From an uncultured Flavobacteriaceae bacterium (GTDB taxonomy: Bacteria > Bacteroidota > Bacteroidia > Flavobacteriales > Flavobacteriaceae): a stretch of 64,000 nucleotides of DNA. The stretch is taken from positions 310,001 through 374,000 of the forward strand of contig CANKYF010000004.1 in the NCBI GenBank assembly GCA_947487895.1. Reading direction: 5' to 3'. The position numbers and the translations under genes were made by a program. How positions within the stretch are numbered: the stretch's first letter is position 1; the number at the start of each line of letters is the position of its first letter. The notes under the pieces were generated by a model. It saw nothing but the letters and a program-made list of their open reading frames with translations, did no database searches and had not been told where the DNA came from. Shown here piece after piece: positions 51,609-59,969 of the stretch.

Positions 51609-52769
51609 ATGACAACTCAAGAAATACTTAAAAAATTAGTTGCATTTCCTGTTTTAGGTGGTGAAAATAATTTAGAAATCATCCACTGGATAAAAAGTTA
51701 TATTGAAAGCTTTGGTGTTACCACTACGTTAGTTCCTAACGAAGATAATACCAAAGCTTCTTTACATTGTAGAATTGGTCCTTCTGTAGATGGTGGCGTT
51801 ATTTTATCTGGTCATACAGATGTTGTTCCTGTAAAAGGGCAGCCTTGGGAAACTAATCCATTTGAATTAATAGAAAAAGAAGATGGTAATTTGTATGCAC
51901 GCGGTAGCTGTGACATGAAAGGTTATTTATCTTGTTGTTTAGCCACTTTACCAGAAATGGTGAAAGCTGATTTAAAAACTCCTATTTATTTTGCTTTTAC
52001 GTATGATGAGGAAATTGGTTGTTTAGGTGTAGCCTCACTTATTGAGGATATTAAAAAAACATATTCAGAAACACCCAAATATGCTATTATTGGTGAAGCG
52101 TCTATGCTACAACCAATAATTGGTCAAAAAAGTATCCATATAATAGATATTATTGTTAATGGCTCTCAAGGTCATAGTAGTCGTATTAAACAAGAAGTTA
52201 GTGCTGTTCATGAAGCTGCTAAAATTGTAATTTGGGCGGAAGAAAAAATGAATAGTTTAATTGATTTTGGCAGTACTGATGAGCGTTTTACACCTCCACA
52301 CTCCTCTTTACATGTTGGAACTATAAATGGAGGTATAGCACCTAACATTATAGCTAATAAAACAACACTTTCTTTAGATATTAGATGCTTACCGCAAGAT
52401 AGTGCCGAAACCATTTATGAAGAATTAAAAAATTACTGTAAACAAAGAGAAAAAGAGCAACAACCCGTTTTTTCTGGTTTTAAAATTGATGTAACCGAAA
52501 ATCACCCAATTGTTCATGCTCTCAACACCAGTGAAGATTCTGATGCTATAGATTTAATAGGACGCATTACAGGTAATTACAACTGGACTACTGTATCATA
52601 TGCTTCTGAAGCTGGTTACTTTTCTAAAGCTGGTTACGAAAGTATTATTTGTGGCCCCGGTTCTATAAAGCAAGCGCACAGAGCCAATGAATTCATTTCT
52701 AAAGATCAATTACAAAAAGGAACTGAAATGATACAATCTTTAGTTAAACTTTTAGAAACTACTTTTTAA
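51609..52769 (+). CDS. argE: Acetylornithine deacetylase / M20-family amidohydrolase
   Basis: 386 aa zinc amidohydrolase that removes the acetyl group of N-acetylornithine in arginine synthesis, if the specific call holds. M20 ligands in order: SGHTDVVPV (His), ARGSCDMKGYLSC (bridging Asp), FTYDEEIGCLG (catalytic Glu, ligand Glu), GEASMLQPI and the late His in GSIKQAHRANEFI. The sequence pattern matches ArgE more than DapE, but other M20 enzymes cannot be excluded. Cytoplasmic. No other arginine genes are in the window. Confidence 0.78.
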   Translation: MTTQEILKKLVAFPVLGGENNLEIIHWIKSYIESFGVTTTLVPNEDNTKASLHCRIGPSVDGGVILSGHTDVVPVKGQPWETNPFELIEKEDGNLYARGSCDMKGYLSCCLATLPEMVKADLKTPIYFAFTYDEEIGCLGVASLIEDIKKTYSETPKYAIIGEASMLQPIIGQKSIHIIDIIVNGSQGHSSRIKQEVSAVHEAAKIVIWAEEKMNSLIDFGSTDERFTPPHSSLHVGTINGGIAPNIIANKTTLSLDIRCLPQDSAETIYEELKNYCKQREKEQQPVFSGFKIDVTENHPIVHALNTSEDSDAIDLIGRITGNYNWTTVSYASEAGYFSKAGYESIICGPGSIKQAHRANEFISKDQLQKGTEMIQSLVKLLETTF

Positions 52770-52826
52770 TATAGCTTCACTTTTAAATAAATAAGGTTTA
52801 ACTTTATATAAACTAACCAATCAATT

Positions 52827-53999
52827 ATGAATCCATCAGCTCCAGGTTGGATAAAAAAGTTATTTAAAGAAGTTTCTAAAAACAATGCGTTTTTAAATTT
52901 AGAAACCATTGCTTTCTACGATAGTTTAAGAACTTGTGGCTTTATTTACGGCAGCAACTTAAAAATTGTACTAGACTTAGTAGAGCGCGAAGATTTTTCA
53001 GAAGAAGAACGTTCTAAAATAAACCTATTAATTGCGCTTTTATATACACATCATCAATCAAAAATAAAAACACCATTTATAGATAGTGTTATAGATTTTT
53101 ATAAAGCTATAAATGAATTAAAAACATCATTTATAAGTGAGCTATTTGGAGAGAAAAAAACAACAGATCAGCTTGAAAAAATAATACATAAGCGTACACA
53201 AATTGATGCCAACGCGCTTACCAAAAACTTTAAATATTTTATTATAAATGCACTACTGTACATAGACGTTTTAGCATTTCAAGAATATTTAAAAACAGCA
53301 TCTATTTCAATAGGCTACCTTAAAAACTTAGAAGCAGCAATTCAATCAATAATTTTAGATGTTTTAAATTCTAAATCTGTTAAAAATCAATACGATAATA
53401 GTTTAATCAGGTTGTTTGAATCGTCTTTACGTTATAACAATAGTACACCTTTAGGATATCAAAAAGTCATTAATAATATAACTAGCCATCAAGAAAAAAG
53501 CTATATACTAGATTTATCTTGTATGGCTACTTGGACAGATAAAAAAATTGATAAAACCGAACAACGTTTCTTAATTAAATTGGGTACAGACCTCAACATA
53601 CCTAAAGAACGCATTAAAGAAGCTATTGGAACCGTCAATTTGTTTTATACAACGAATAAAGATAACATAGCGCTTTTAAGCTCAAAAAATTTGGTGCAGA
53701 GTTTTTATAATAATTCTAGTAAAATGGTCACCAAATTAATTTCTAGAAATAGTAAGCGCTTATATAAAGAACTTAAAGATAGTAAAGAACTAATGGTATT
53801 ATTAACACAATCTAGTGTTAGAAATTTAAACGATGAAGAGCAGAAAAAAGTACAGGAGCAACTTTTAGACATCTTTAAATCAATTCCTAGTTTAGCTATT
53901 TTTATGCTACCAGGTGGAGCTCTTTTATTACCTCTAGTTATAAAGTTTATCCCAAAGCTATTACCTTCTGCTTTTGATGAAAATAGGGTTGAAGATTAA
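52827..53999 (+). CDS. LETM1-like protein (flavobacterial type)
   Basis: 390 aa. The C-terminal 75 residues (KELMVLLTQSSVRNLNDEEQKKVQEQLLDIFKSIPSLAIFMLPGGALLLPLVIKFIPKLLPSAF) match the LETM1-like region with its hydrophobic LPGGALLLP segment. The middle (EKSYILDLSCMATWTDKKIDKTEQRFLIKLGTDLNI) is TerB-like. From memory this is the family annotated as LETM1-related biofilm-associated in Flavobacteriia; its function is not established. A single hydrophobic stretch near the C-terminus suggests membrane association. Confidence 0.7.
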   Translation: MNPSAPGWIKKLFKEVSKNNAFLNLETIAFYDSLRTCGFIYGSNLKIVLDLVEREDFSEEERSKINLLIALLYTHHQSKIKTPFIDSVIDFYKAINELKTSFISELFGEKKTTDQLEKIIHKRTQIDANALTKNFKYFIINALLYIDVLAFQEYLKTASISIGYLKNLEAAIQSIILDVLNSKSVKNQYDNSLIRLFESSLRYNNSTPLGYQKVINNITSHQEKSYILDLSCMATWTDKKIDKTEQRFLIKLGTDLNIPKERIKEAIGTVNLFYTTNKDNIALLSSKNLVQSFYNNSSKMVTKLISRNSKRLYKELKDSKELMVLLTQSSVRNLNDEEQKKVQEQLLDIFKSIPSLAIFMLPGGALLLPLVIKFIPKLLPSAFDENRVED

Positions 54000-54018
54000 T
54001 TAGTGTCAATTGAAATTA

Positions 54019-54579
54019 ATGTCTACTAAATTAGAAAAAGAGTTAACAGATATCATTAAAAATGATGAATGGATGATCTCTATTCTTGAAATTGTTAGAG
54101 ATTTAGAATTAAATGATTGTTGGATTGGTGCTGGTTTTGTGAGAAACAAAATTTGGGATGTAAAGCATCATAAAAACAGAACCCCTCTTAACGATATTGA
54201 TATTATTTACTTTAATGAACTGAACATAAGTAAAAAGTACGATTTAGAAATAGAACAGCAATTACAAAATATAAAACCAGAGTTAAATTGGTCTGTTAAA
54301 AATCAAGCAAGAATGCATATTAAGAATAACCATTCTCCTTATTCAAATTGTTATGACGCTATTTCTTTTTGGCCAGAAACAGCAACTTCAATAGCTATTA
54401 AACTTAACAGTAATAATCAAATACATCTTATTGCTCCTTATGGTTTAGTTGATTTATTTAGTCTTTTAGTGATACCAACACCAAATTTCAATCTAACAAC
54501 TTTCAATAACAGGATTCATAAAAAAAGATGGTTCATTCAATGGCCTAAATTGAGAATAGAAACAAATTATAAATCATGA
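54019..54579 (+). CDS. Nucleotidyltransferase-family protein (PF06042-like)
   Basis: About 186 aa. LNDCWIGAGFVRNKIWDVKHHKNRTPLNDIDIIYFN carries the G(G/A)xxR and DxD motifs of the nucleotidyltransferase fold, followed by WSVKNQARMHIKNNHSPYSNCYDAISFWPETATSIAI, the signature of this small family. I prefer the ATG at 54019 over the TTG at 54010. The last 4 bp overlap the Crp-like gene (ATGA), so the two are co-translated. The substrate is unknown. Confidence 0.78.
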   Translation: MSTKLEKELTDIIKNDEWMISILEIVRDLELNDCWIGAGFVRNKIWDVKHHKNRTPLNDIDIIYFNELNISKKYDLEIEQQLQNIKPELNWSVKNQARMHIKNNHSPYSNCYDAISFWPETATSIAIKLNSNNQIHLIAPYGLVDLFSLLVIPTPNFNLTTFNNRIHKKRWFIQWPKLRIETNYKS

Positions 54580-55145
54580 GGCAACAACTACTTGATTACT
54601 TTAAAAGATATGTTTCTTTTTCAGAAGAAGAGTTAAATATTTTTTTTAAATATCTCACTGCTGAAACTTACTCGAAAAAAGAATTTCTTTTAAATGAAGG
54701 AGCTATTTGCAATAGCCAATTTTTTATTATTTCTGGTCTGATAAGAGTTTTTAAAATTGATGAAAAAGGCAACGAAAAAATCATTCATTTTGGAATTGAA
54801 AACTGGTGGGTAACAAACATGGAAAGTTTTATTCTAAAAGAACCATCTAAAGTTTACATTCAAGCACTTGAAGACACAACTGTTCTAAAAATAAACAAAG
54901 AGGATTTAGAACAAGCCTACAAAACTATCCCTAAACTAGAACGTGCTTTTAGGATAATTACAGAACGAATGTTTATTGCTATTGAACGCAAGAACGAACA
55001 TTACGCAAAAATGGGGAGTAAAGAACGCTATGAGGATTTTGTTGCGCAATTACAATCTTTCTCACAGCGTGTACCTCAATACATGATTGCTTCATATTTA
55101 GATATAACTCCAGAATATTTAAGCGAGTTGAGAAAATCAAAATAA
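54576..55145 (+). CDS. Crp/Fnr-family transcriptional regulator
   Basis: 189 aa. Cyclic-nucleotide-binding-like beta-roll in the first 120 residues (KEFLLNEGAICNSQFFIISGLIRVFKIDEKGNEKIIHFGIENWWVTNMES), a dimerisation helix, and a short C-terminal HTH (VPQYMIASYLDITPEYLSELRKSK) without the extended wing. This small type is very common in Bacteroidota; it has no N-terminal cysteine cluster, so it is unlikely to be an oxygen sensor. It overlaps the nucleotidyltransferase gene by 4 bp. Confidence 0.87.
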   Translation: MRQQLLDYFKRYVSFSEEELNIFFKYLTAETYSKKEFLLNEGAICNSQFFIISGLIRVFKIDEKGNEKIIHFGIENWWVTNMESFILKEPSKVYIQALEDTTVLKINKEDLEQAYKTIPKLERAFRIITERMFIAIERKNEHYAKMGSKERYEDFVAQLQSFSQRVPQYMIASYLDITPEYLSELRKSK

Positions 55146-55192
55146 CTTGGGTTCAACATAACTTAAATTAGTTACTTTCTGATATTCATAGA

Positions 55193-55274
55193 CATGTTAT
55201 TTCGAGAGAGAGGAACGAACGATGAGAAATCTCATTCATTATAGATTCTTCCTCATTCTTCGTCTGAATGACAT
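55193..55274. repeat. Palindromic element of the TGTCATT family, degenerate
   Basis: Ends ATGTTATTT and AATGACAT pair, inner AATCT/AGATT pair, and GATGAG/CTCATTC add a partial stem. Lies in the 209-bp gap between the Crp-like and AhpD-like genes. Confidence 0.55.
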
Positions 55275-55354
55275 CAAGTTATTTCTTAAGGTATCTTAAT
55301 TTTTAAGCAACTTGTGCTTGCTAGTTTTGTTTTATAATTTAAATATAGAACAAC

Positions 55355-55795
55355 ATGCAAACTAGAGTAAGTATTCACAATACAGAACCTCAAGCTTTTA
55401 ATGCGGTTTTTGGTTTAGAGAACTATATAGCTACAACCAATTTACCAAGTAACCTTATTCATTTAATAAAACTGAGAGCTTCTCAAATTAATAATTGTGC
55501 TTTTTGCATAAATATGCATACTAAAGAAGCTTTAAAAGATGGTGAAACTCATAAACGGTTATTTTTATTAAATGCCTGGAATGAATCTCAAGTTTTCACT
55601 GAAGCCGAAAAAGCAGTACTGCAACTAACTGAAGATATTACCCTCATTCATGAAAACGGCGTTAAAGACACTACTTACAGTTTAATTGAGCAACATTTTA
55701 CCAGCCAAGAAATTGCTCAAATTATAATGGTTATAAGCACTATTAATATATGGAACAGAATAGCTGTAAGTACACATATGCCTTTAGATGATTAA
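55355..55795 (+). CDS. Carboxymuconolactone-decarboxylase / AhpD-like protein
   Basis: 146 aa with the AhpD core SQINNCAFCINMHTKEALKDGETHKR (CxxC and His). The N-terminal EPQAFNAVFGLENYIATTNLPSNLIHLIKLRA and C-terminal STINIWNRIAVSTHMPLDD match the 'alkylhydroperoxidase AhpD family core domain' group of about 150 residues. Probable small thiol peroxidase. A good -7 box TAGTTTTG (55322-55329) lies 25 bp upstream. The DoxX gene follows 54 bp downstream, a pairing often seen in oxidative-stress loci. Confidence 0.86.
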   Translation: MQTRVSIHNTEPQAFNAVFGLENYIATTNLPSNLIHLIKLRASQINNCAFCINMHTKEALKDGETHKRLFLLNAWNESQVFTEAEKAVLQLTEDITLIHENGVKDTTYSLIEQHFTSQEIAQIIMVISTINIWNRIAVSTHMPLDD

Positions 55796-55849
55796 TTCAA
55801 ATTAAACTATAAAAGAGGTATTAATATCCTCTCTTTAAAACTCAAAATA

Positions 55850-56277
55850 ATGACTCATAAAATAATCAAACTATTTTTAAGGTATTCATTAGCTATTAGT
55901 TTCTTATCTGCAGTAGCTGATAGATTTGGCTTATGGCACAAAGATTTATCTTCTTGGGGAACTTGGGATAGTTTTCTAGAATACACACAACTTATAACCC
56001 CATGGTTTCCTCAATCTTTAATTCCCATAATTGGTATTTTAGCAACTGCACTAGAGATTGTTTTTGCTATCTGTTTAATTATTGGTTTAAAACCGAATTA
56101 TTTGCAAAATTAAGTGGCATTTTACTTCTTATTTTTGCTTTATCCATGACCTTCTCTACTGAATTAAAAAGTGCCCTAGACTATTCTGTCTTTACTGCTT
56201 CAGCGGCAGCTTTTGCTTTAAGTATTATGAAAGAAAAGTATCTGGAATTAGATAGTTTGATTTTTCAGAAGAAATGA
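55850..56277 (+). pseudogene. DoxX-like membrane protein, reading frame split
   Basis: The 5' part (55850-56113) encodes MTHKIIKLFLRYSLAISFLSAVADRFGLW...ALEIVFAICLIIGLK and then runs off into PNYLQN and stop. The 3' part, in the -1 frame, continues without gap as TELFAKLSGILLLIFALSMTFSTELKSALDYSVFTASAAAFALSIMKEKYLELDSLIFQKK. Joined, they give a DoxX-family protein of about 140 aa with four membrane helices. The break coincides with TTTAAAA (56086-56092), phased T TTA AAA. It is a pseudogene, a sequencing error in a short A run, or a -1 frameshift site; sequence alone cannot decide. Confidence 0.75.
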
Positions 56278-56384
56278 TGCATCACTAGTTAAAATACTGA
56301 AATTTAAACATTTGTTAACTAACATATATTAGTACTATTTTTCAATATATAGTCGTAACAAATCTATTAGATTATTAATGTATC

Positions 56385-56429
56385 AAAAAATGCGTCATGA
56401 CTTTACTCTAAAAATCATGGCGCATTTTT
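56385..56429. terminator. Bidirectional terminator between DoxX and the T9SS gene
   Basis: Stem AAAAAATGCGTCATGA (56385-56400) / TCATGGCGCATTTTT (56415-56429) with one G-U pair; A-run on one side and T-run on the other, between convergent genes. Confidence 0.8.
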
Positions 56430-56459
56430 AGTTATGAATATGTTGTATTAGATATATAC

Positions 56460-57728
56460 TTATTCCTTAATAAACTTTATAGGCTTATAACTATCTACTT
56501 TGAGTATGTAAACACCATTAGCTAAAGAAGAAACACTAAGTGCTTGTGTCATTTCACCTTTACCAACTTCACGTCCTAAAAGATTATAAATTTTATAATG
56601 CTCGCCAACTAAAGTGTTAGAATAGGTTATAGAACTAGTAGCTGGATTTGGATAAATTTTAAATGAATGATCATCTATATCATTAATAGATAAAGAAGAA
56701 ACAGTAACTTCTATTACTGGTGATAAAACTGTTTGAAGCGCTTTGGCTGAATTATTTATTAAAGAATTTTTACTAGAAACGCCATCATCAATTACCATTT
56801 CTACTTGATAATTACCAGACTCTGTAGGTGTATAACTATCTGTATTTGCTCCTGGTATTCTAGTATTAGTATCAACATTAATCCATTGATAACTAATAAC
56901 TCCACTAAGGCTAACACTTAATTGATTTTGGCTGTTTTTAGTTATCGAGTTATTTACATTAATTTCATCAATTGTAACTGTGTTAGTATAAACACATGCA
57001 TTAACATCTAAAATACTCACATCATAATTACCAGAATTTAAATCTGTAAAAACATTATTTGAAGTGTATACAATACCACCATCAATACTATATTGGTATG
57101 GAGGCGTTCCTCCAGATTCAGTAATAATAATCTTACCACTAGGTTCATTCCCAGAATCAACAACATCAATTGTTGCGCTTAATACATCTGGCTCTCCAAT
57201 GCCCCAATCTAAAGTAACTATACATCCATTAGAATCTAGTACAGAAAATGCATGTCCACCAGCAGGTAAATTAAAAAACGAATCAAAAGTTTGATAAGCC
57301 CCTCCATTATGGTTATATTGATATGGTGGAGTTCCTCCTGTAGCATTAAGATAAACTTCTCCATCACTATTTCCATTACAACTAACATTTGTAGCTGTTA
57401 TAGTTAATTCTAAAAAATCAGGTTCCGTTACAGTTACAAGTATACTGTCTGTTTCATTAGTTATATCATCAGTCACTTCAATTGTATAATTACCTGGAGA
57501 CAAATTTGTTAGTGTTATTTCTGTTGAAGATTGTCCAGATATTGAAGCTCCTCCATTTACAGTATACGTATAGTCATCTGTAAAATCTGATACAGTAAAT
57601 GTAATAGCACCATCATCACTTCCAGCACATATAACAGGACTAACAGTCGTGTTAGATATGGAGATATTTTGGGCAAAAAAGTTAAAAGAAATTGTAATAA
57701 ATAATAGTAAAAGTAGGTTTTTCATCAT
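56460..57728 (-). CDS. SprB-repeat protein with type IX secretion signal
   Basis: 422 aa secreted or surface protein. Signal peptide (MMKNLLLLLFITISFNFFAQ). Several SprB-type repeats follow, with the recurring VSCNGNSDGEVYLNATGGTPPYQYNHNGGAY...LPAGGHAFSVLDSNGC pattern (also ESGGTPPYQYSIDGGIVY, DLNSGNYDVSILDVNACVYT). The C-terminus FKIYPNPATSSITYSNTL...YKIYNLLGREVGKGEM...VSSLANGVYILKVDSYKPIKFIKE is a type A T9SS sorting domain. Adhesin-like role inferred from SprB repeats. Its own -7 box is at 57752-57759. Confidence 0.88.
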   Translation of the reverse strand: MMKNLLLLLFITISFNFFAQNISISNTTVSPVICAGSDDGAITFTVSDFTDDYTYTVNGGASISGQSSTEITLTNLSPGNYTIEVTDDITNETDSILVTVTEPDFLELTITATNVSCNGNSDGEVYLNATGGTPPYQYNHNGGAYQTFDSFFNLPAGGHAFSVLDSNGCIVTLDWGIGEPDVLSATIDVVDSGNEPSGKIIITESGGTPPYQYSIDGGIVYTSNNVFTDLNSGNYDVSILDVNACVYTNTVTIDEINVNNSITKNSQNQLSVSLSGVISYQWINVDTNTRIPGANTDSYTPTESGNYQVEMVIDDGVSSKNSLINNSAKALQTVLSPVIEVTVSSLSINDIDDHSFKIYPNPATSSITYSNTLVGEHYKIYNLLGREVGKGEMTQALSVSSLANGVYILKVDSYKPIKFIKE

Positions 57729-57751
57729 ATTGGGGTTTGATAAATTCTGAT

Positions 57752-57759
57752 CAAAAGTA
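57752..57759 (-). promoter_or_regulatory. -7 box of the T9SS protein gene
   Basis: Minus strand reads TACTTTTG, a perfect TAnnTTTG, 23 bp before the start codon. No clear upstream TTG. The rest of the 268-bp gap 57729-57996 holds the module at 57901-57937 and otherwise nothing recognised. Confidence 0.42.
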
Positions 57760-57900
57760 TCAAAATATATTGACTTACAGCATTATAAATAAAAATTAAC
57801 AATATTGTTCTATTCTAACCAAAGATGGGAAGTGTTAATTTTACACTAGTAACCAAGATGTTTATTGGGTAAGCACTAAAGTCTTTGATAAGATAAAACA

Positions 57901-57937
57901 TTGACTTTGTAAAATTTTTCGACTACCTTCGTTTAAC
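57901..57937 (+). promoter_or_regulatory. Promoter-like module TTG-N20-TACCTTCG-TTTAAC, second copy
   Basis: TTG at 57901-57903, 20-bp spacer, TACCTTCG at 57924-57931, then TTTAAC. Identical to 4590-4626 at 30 of 37 positions, again about 60 bp before a start codon (57997). Confidence 0.5.
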
Positions 57938-57996
57938 AGTCGATAAACTTCATTAAAACGGAAGTCTATCTTGGTATTAGCAACAATAAAATCTGA

Positions 57997-58473
57997 ATGG
58001 CAGTCTGGATGCAAATAATAGGGTTTCGTCAATCTAATTCTTTTGAAAAAGAAAAGGAACGGATCTCCAATATCCTAAACTCTGAAAATCTAAATTGGAG
58101 CCTAAAAAAGCTGAATAAAATTGAGTTCTTTGAATTTACTTTTATTGATCAACAATTAAAAATATACTTTGACAATCCAAATTTTATAGAGTTTTCAGGA
58201 ACATCAGGTATTTTTGCAGCCTGGTTTAAATTCGTAGACAAAGAAAATACGGAATTGACTAATAAGGTTAAGAAAGTATTCTCCCAAATCGCCAATAAAT
58301 ACGGAATTCAAAAATTATACTATTTCTCGGAATGGTTTTTCTCTTTAGATGAGATAAGGTTGGAAGAGGAAACTTTTGAACAGTTAATAGAGAGAATTGA
58401 AAAATATCCTGATCTCAAAAAAACGGAATTACTTGGACTGCAAGCGAATGAATATTACGCGGAAAAAATATAA
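57997..58473 (+). CDS. Hypothetical protein (158 aa)
   Basis: No family recognised. Soluble, no signal peptide. Sequence features: MQIIGFRQSNSFEKEKERISNILNSENLNWSLKKLNKIEFFEFTFIDQQLKIYFDNPNFIEFSGTSGIFAAWFKFVDKENTELTNKVKKVFSQIANKYG. This is an alternating strand/helix pattern of a small alpha/beta protein, closed by a helix EQLIERIEKYPDLKKTELL. Flanked by a promoter module shared with the AraC gene at 4684 and, downstream (58640-58646), by GTTAAAC, the inverse of the GTTTAAC at 57931. It looks like a self-contained accessory cassette. Function unknown. Confidence 0.65.
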   Translation: MAVWMQIIGFRQSNSFEKEKERISNILNSENLNWSLKKLNKIEFFEFTFIDQQLKIYFDNPNFIEFSGTSGIFAAWFKFVDKENTELTNKVKKVFSQIANKYGIQKLYYFSEWFFSLDEIRLEEETFEQLIERIEKYPDLKKTELLGLQANEYYAEKI

Positions 58474-58661
58474 AGTTGCTAATATTATATATGAAATCAG
58501 AGCAAAGTTTAGTGCTAGATCGAAAGGTCATTTCCTTTTTGCAGTGGCGCTAAATTTTTATAAATTAAACAAGAAATAAAAATGCGCAGATAGATCAATT
58601 GGTTCTGGGATACTTGCCTTGCTCCGATTCATATATTTAGCGTTAAACGAAACCACAAAAC

Positions 58662-59417
58662 CTACTCCAACCAAACCTTAAAATCCTTCACCCTTTCTCT
58701 GGCCACTATAACATCTTGTTCATTATAAGAATTCAATTTTATTTGTAAACGCGAATTGGTATAACTCACCATATCTTTTATGGCATTAATATTTACATAA
58801 AATTTTCTATTAATACGGAAAAATGTACGTGGCTCCAACTCCTCTTCTAATTGATCTAATGTTTTATCTAACAAATAGTTTCTTCCTTCAGTAGTATGTA
58901 AATAAGTCCCCTTATTTTCTGAGTAAAAACATTCAATCTCATCAACATTAATTAATTTTAAATGTTGCCCTACTTTTATAGAAAAACGCTTTTTATATTC
59001 TCTATCTAAAGGATTTACCAATAGTTTTTTAATATCACTAAAATCTAAAGTAACTGCTTGGTTTTTTGGGTTATTCTCCTGATATTTTTCTACGGCCGTT
59101 TTTAAATCTTCAGAATCTATAGGTTTTAAAAGGTAATCTATACTATTTAGCTTAAAGGCTTGTAACGCATACTCATCATAAGCCGTAGTAAAAATGATGG
59201 CAGACTTTATTTTAATAGTTTCAAAAATCTCAAATGATAAACCATCACTTAACTGAATATCTAAAAATATCAAATCTGGATGTTCGTTGTTTTGAAACCA
59301 TTCTATAGATTCTTCTACAGAATGCAGCATAGTTTCTGCTTCAATATTTAATTTATCTAGCATACGCTGTAAACGTCTTGCTGATGGTTTTTCATCTTCT
59401 ATAATTATTACTTTCAT
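58662..59417 (-). CDS. LytTR-family response regulator
   Basis: 252 aa. Receiver domain: MKVIIIEDEKPSARRLQRML, phosphoacceptor Asp in PDLIFLDIQLSDGLSFEI, Thr in AIIFTTAYDEYALQAF, and Lys in YLLKPIDSEDL. C-terminal LytTR DNA-binding domain: KKRFSIKVGQHLKLINVDEIECFYSENKGTYLHTTEGRNYLLDKTLDQLEEEL...FFRINRKFYVNINAI. The start MKVIIIEDE at 59417 is preferred; an upstream ATG at 59432 would add five residues. It is the regulator partner of the histidine kinase at 60983-62326. Confidence 0.88.
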   Translation of the reverse strand: MKVIIIEDEKPSARRLQRMLDKLNIEAETMLHSVEESIEWFQNNEHPDLIFLDIQLSDGLSFEIFETIKIKSAIIFTTAYDEYALQAFKLNSIDYLLKPIDSEDLKTAVEKYQENNPKNQAVTLDFSDIKKLLVNPLDREYKKRFSIKVGQHLKLINVDEIECFYSENKGTYLHTTEGRNYLLDKTLDQLEEELEPRTFFRINRKFYVNINAIKDMVSYTNSRLQIKLNSYNEQDVIVARERVKDFKVWLE

Positions 59418-59461
59418 ATATTTTCTGTTCATTTAATTTTGTTATAAAATAAAAAATGAAA

Positions 59462-59535
59462 TGTCACATTGAGCGCAGTCGAAATGCTTAAAAAAGTCAA
59501 ATTTTGAAGGTCTTCGACTGCGCTCAGACAGACAT
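59462..59535. repeat. Palindromic repeat with GAGCGCAGTCGAA arms
   Basis: Arms TGAGCGCAGTCGAA (59470-59483) and TTCGACTGCGCTCA (59513-59526) are perfect 14-bp inverted copies with a loop of about 29 bp; flanking TGTC/GACA extends them. GAGCGGAGTCGAA also occurs within the repeat at 33614-33716. Confidence 0.8.
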
Positions 59536-59563
59536 TCTAATAACCATGGCCCCCATTATCTAA

Positions 59564-59637
59564 CGTCATTACAAAGGAGGCTCAACTGAAGTAATCTATC
59601 TAATTTAAAAGATTGCTTCGCTGCACTCGCAATGACG
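59564..59637. repeat. Palindromic element, CGTCATT...AATGACG
   Basis: Ends CGTCATT (59564-59570) and AATGACG (59631-59637), inner AATCT/AGATT pair, right arm TTGCTTCGCTGCACTCGC. It ends 2 bp before the stop of the first 2TM gene. Confidence 0.65.
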
Positions 59638-59639
59638 TA

Positions 59640-59966
59640 CTACTCCCAAATAGTGGTTTCTTCTTTGTTTTGTTTATCTAAAAACTCTTTTGCTTTTTTA
59701 TCTTCCCAGGACTTACTGAAAAAGGTCTTTTCGCTAAGCGCCCATCTTCCATGTAAAACTATAAAAACAGTCCAAGTCAATATCATTATAGAATTAAACC
59801 ATAGGAAGAAATCTGCATAAGGATTATTGTCATCAAGTATATAAATATTAAATAACATGAGCCCTACTGCAATAATATATCCCATCAAGTGCAGGTAAAA
59901 AATTTTAACATGCCTTACCTTTTCTTTAGCCTTAGTGTACAGATTTTTATTCTGTTGTGCATCCAT
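59640..59966 (-). CDS. 2TM-domain protein (108 aa)
   Basis: Single 2TM module: LYTKAKEKVRHVKIFYLHLMGYIIAVGLMLFNIYIL, then FFLWFNSIMILTWTVFIVLHGRWALSEKTFFSKSWEDKKAKEFLDK. Two membrane helices with the closing (F/S)KSWE-K motif shared by its neighbours. The most diverged of the five modules in this operon (GIG-H of the others is altered here). Probably a membrane partner of the kinase system; function unknown. Confidence 0.8.
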   Translation of the reverse strand: MDAQQNKNLYTKAKEKVRHVKIFYLHLMGYIIAVGLMLFNIYILDDNNPYADFFLWFNSIMILTWTVFIVLHGRWALSEKTFFSKSWEDKKAKEFLDKQNKEETTIWE

Positions 59967-59969
59967 AAC

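Noticed and set aside
57931-58646. GTTTAAC (57931-57937) and GTTAAAC (58640-58646) fit the RYYYAAC and GTTRRRY core patterns of integron attC sites
   Set aside because: They are 700 bp apart on opposite sides of a gene, in the wrong arrangement for an attC site, and no integrase gene or imperfect hairpin of attC type is seen. The first is better explained as the start of the shared promoter module.
58580-58660. Segment with GGTTC and short stems that recalls a tRNA
   Set aside because: No cloverleaf: the T-loop consensus GGTTCRANYCC, anticodon arm and matching acceptor stem are missing.
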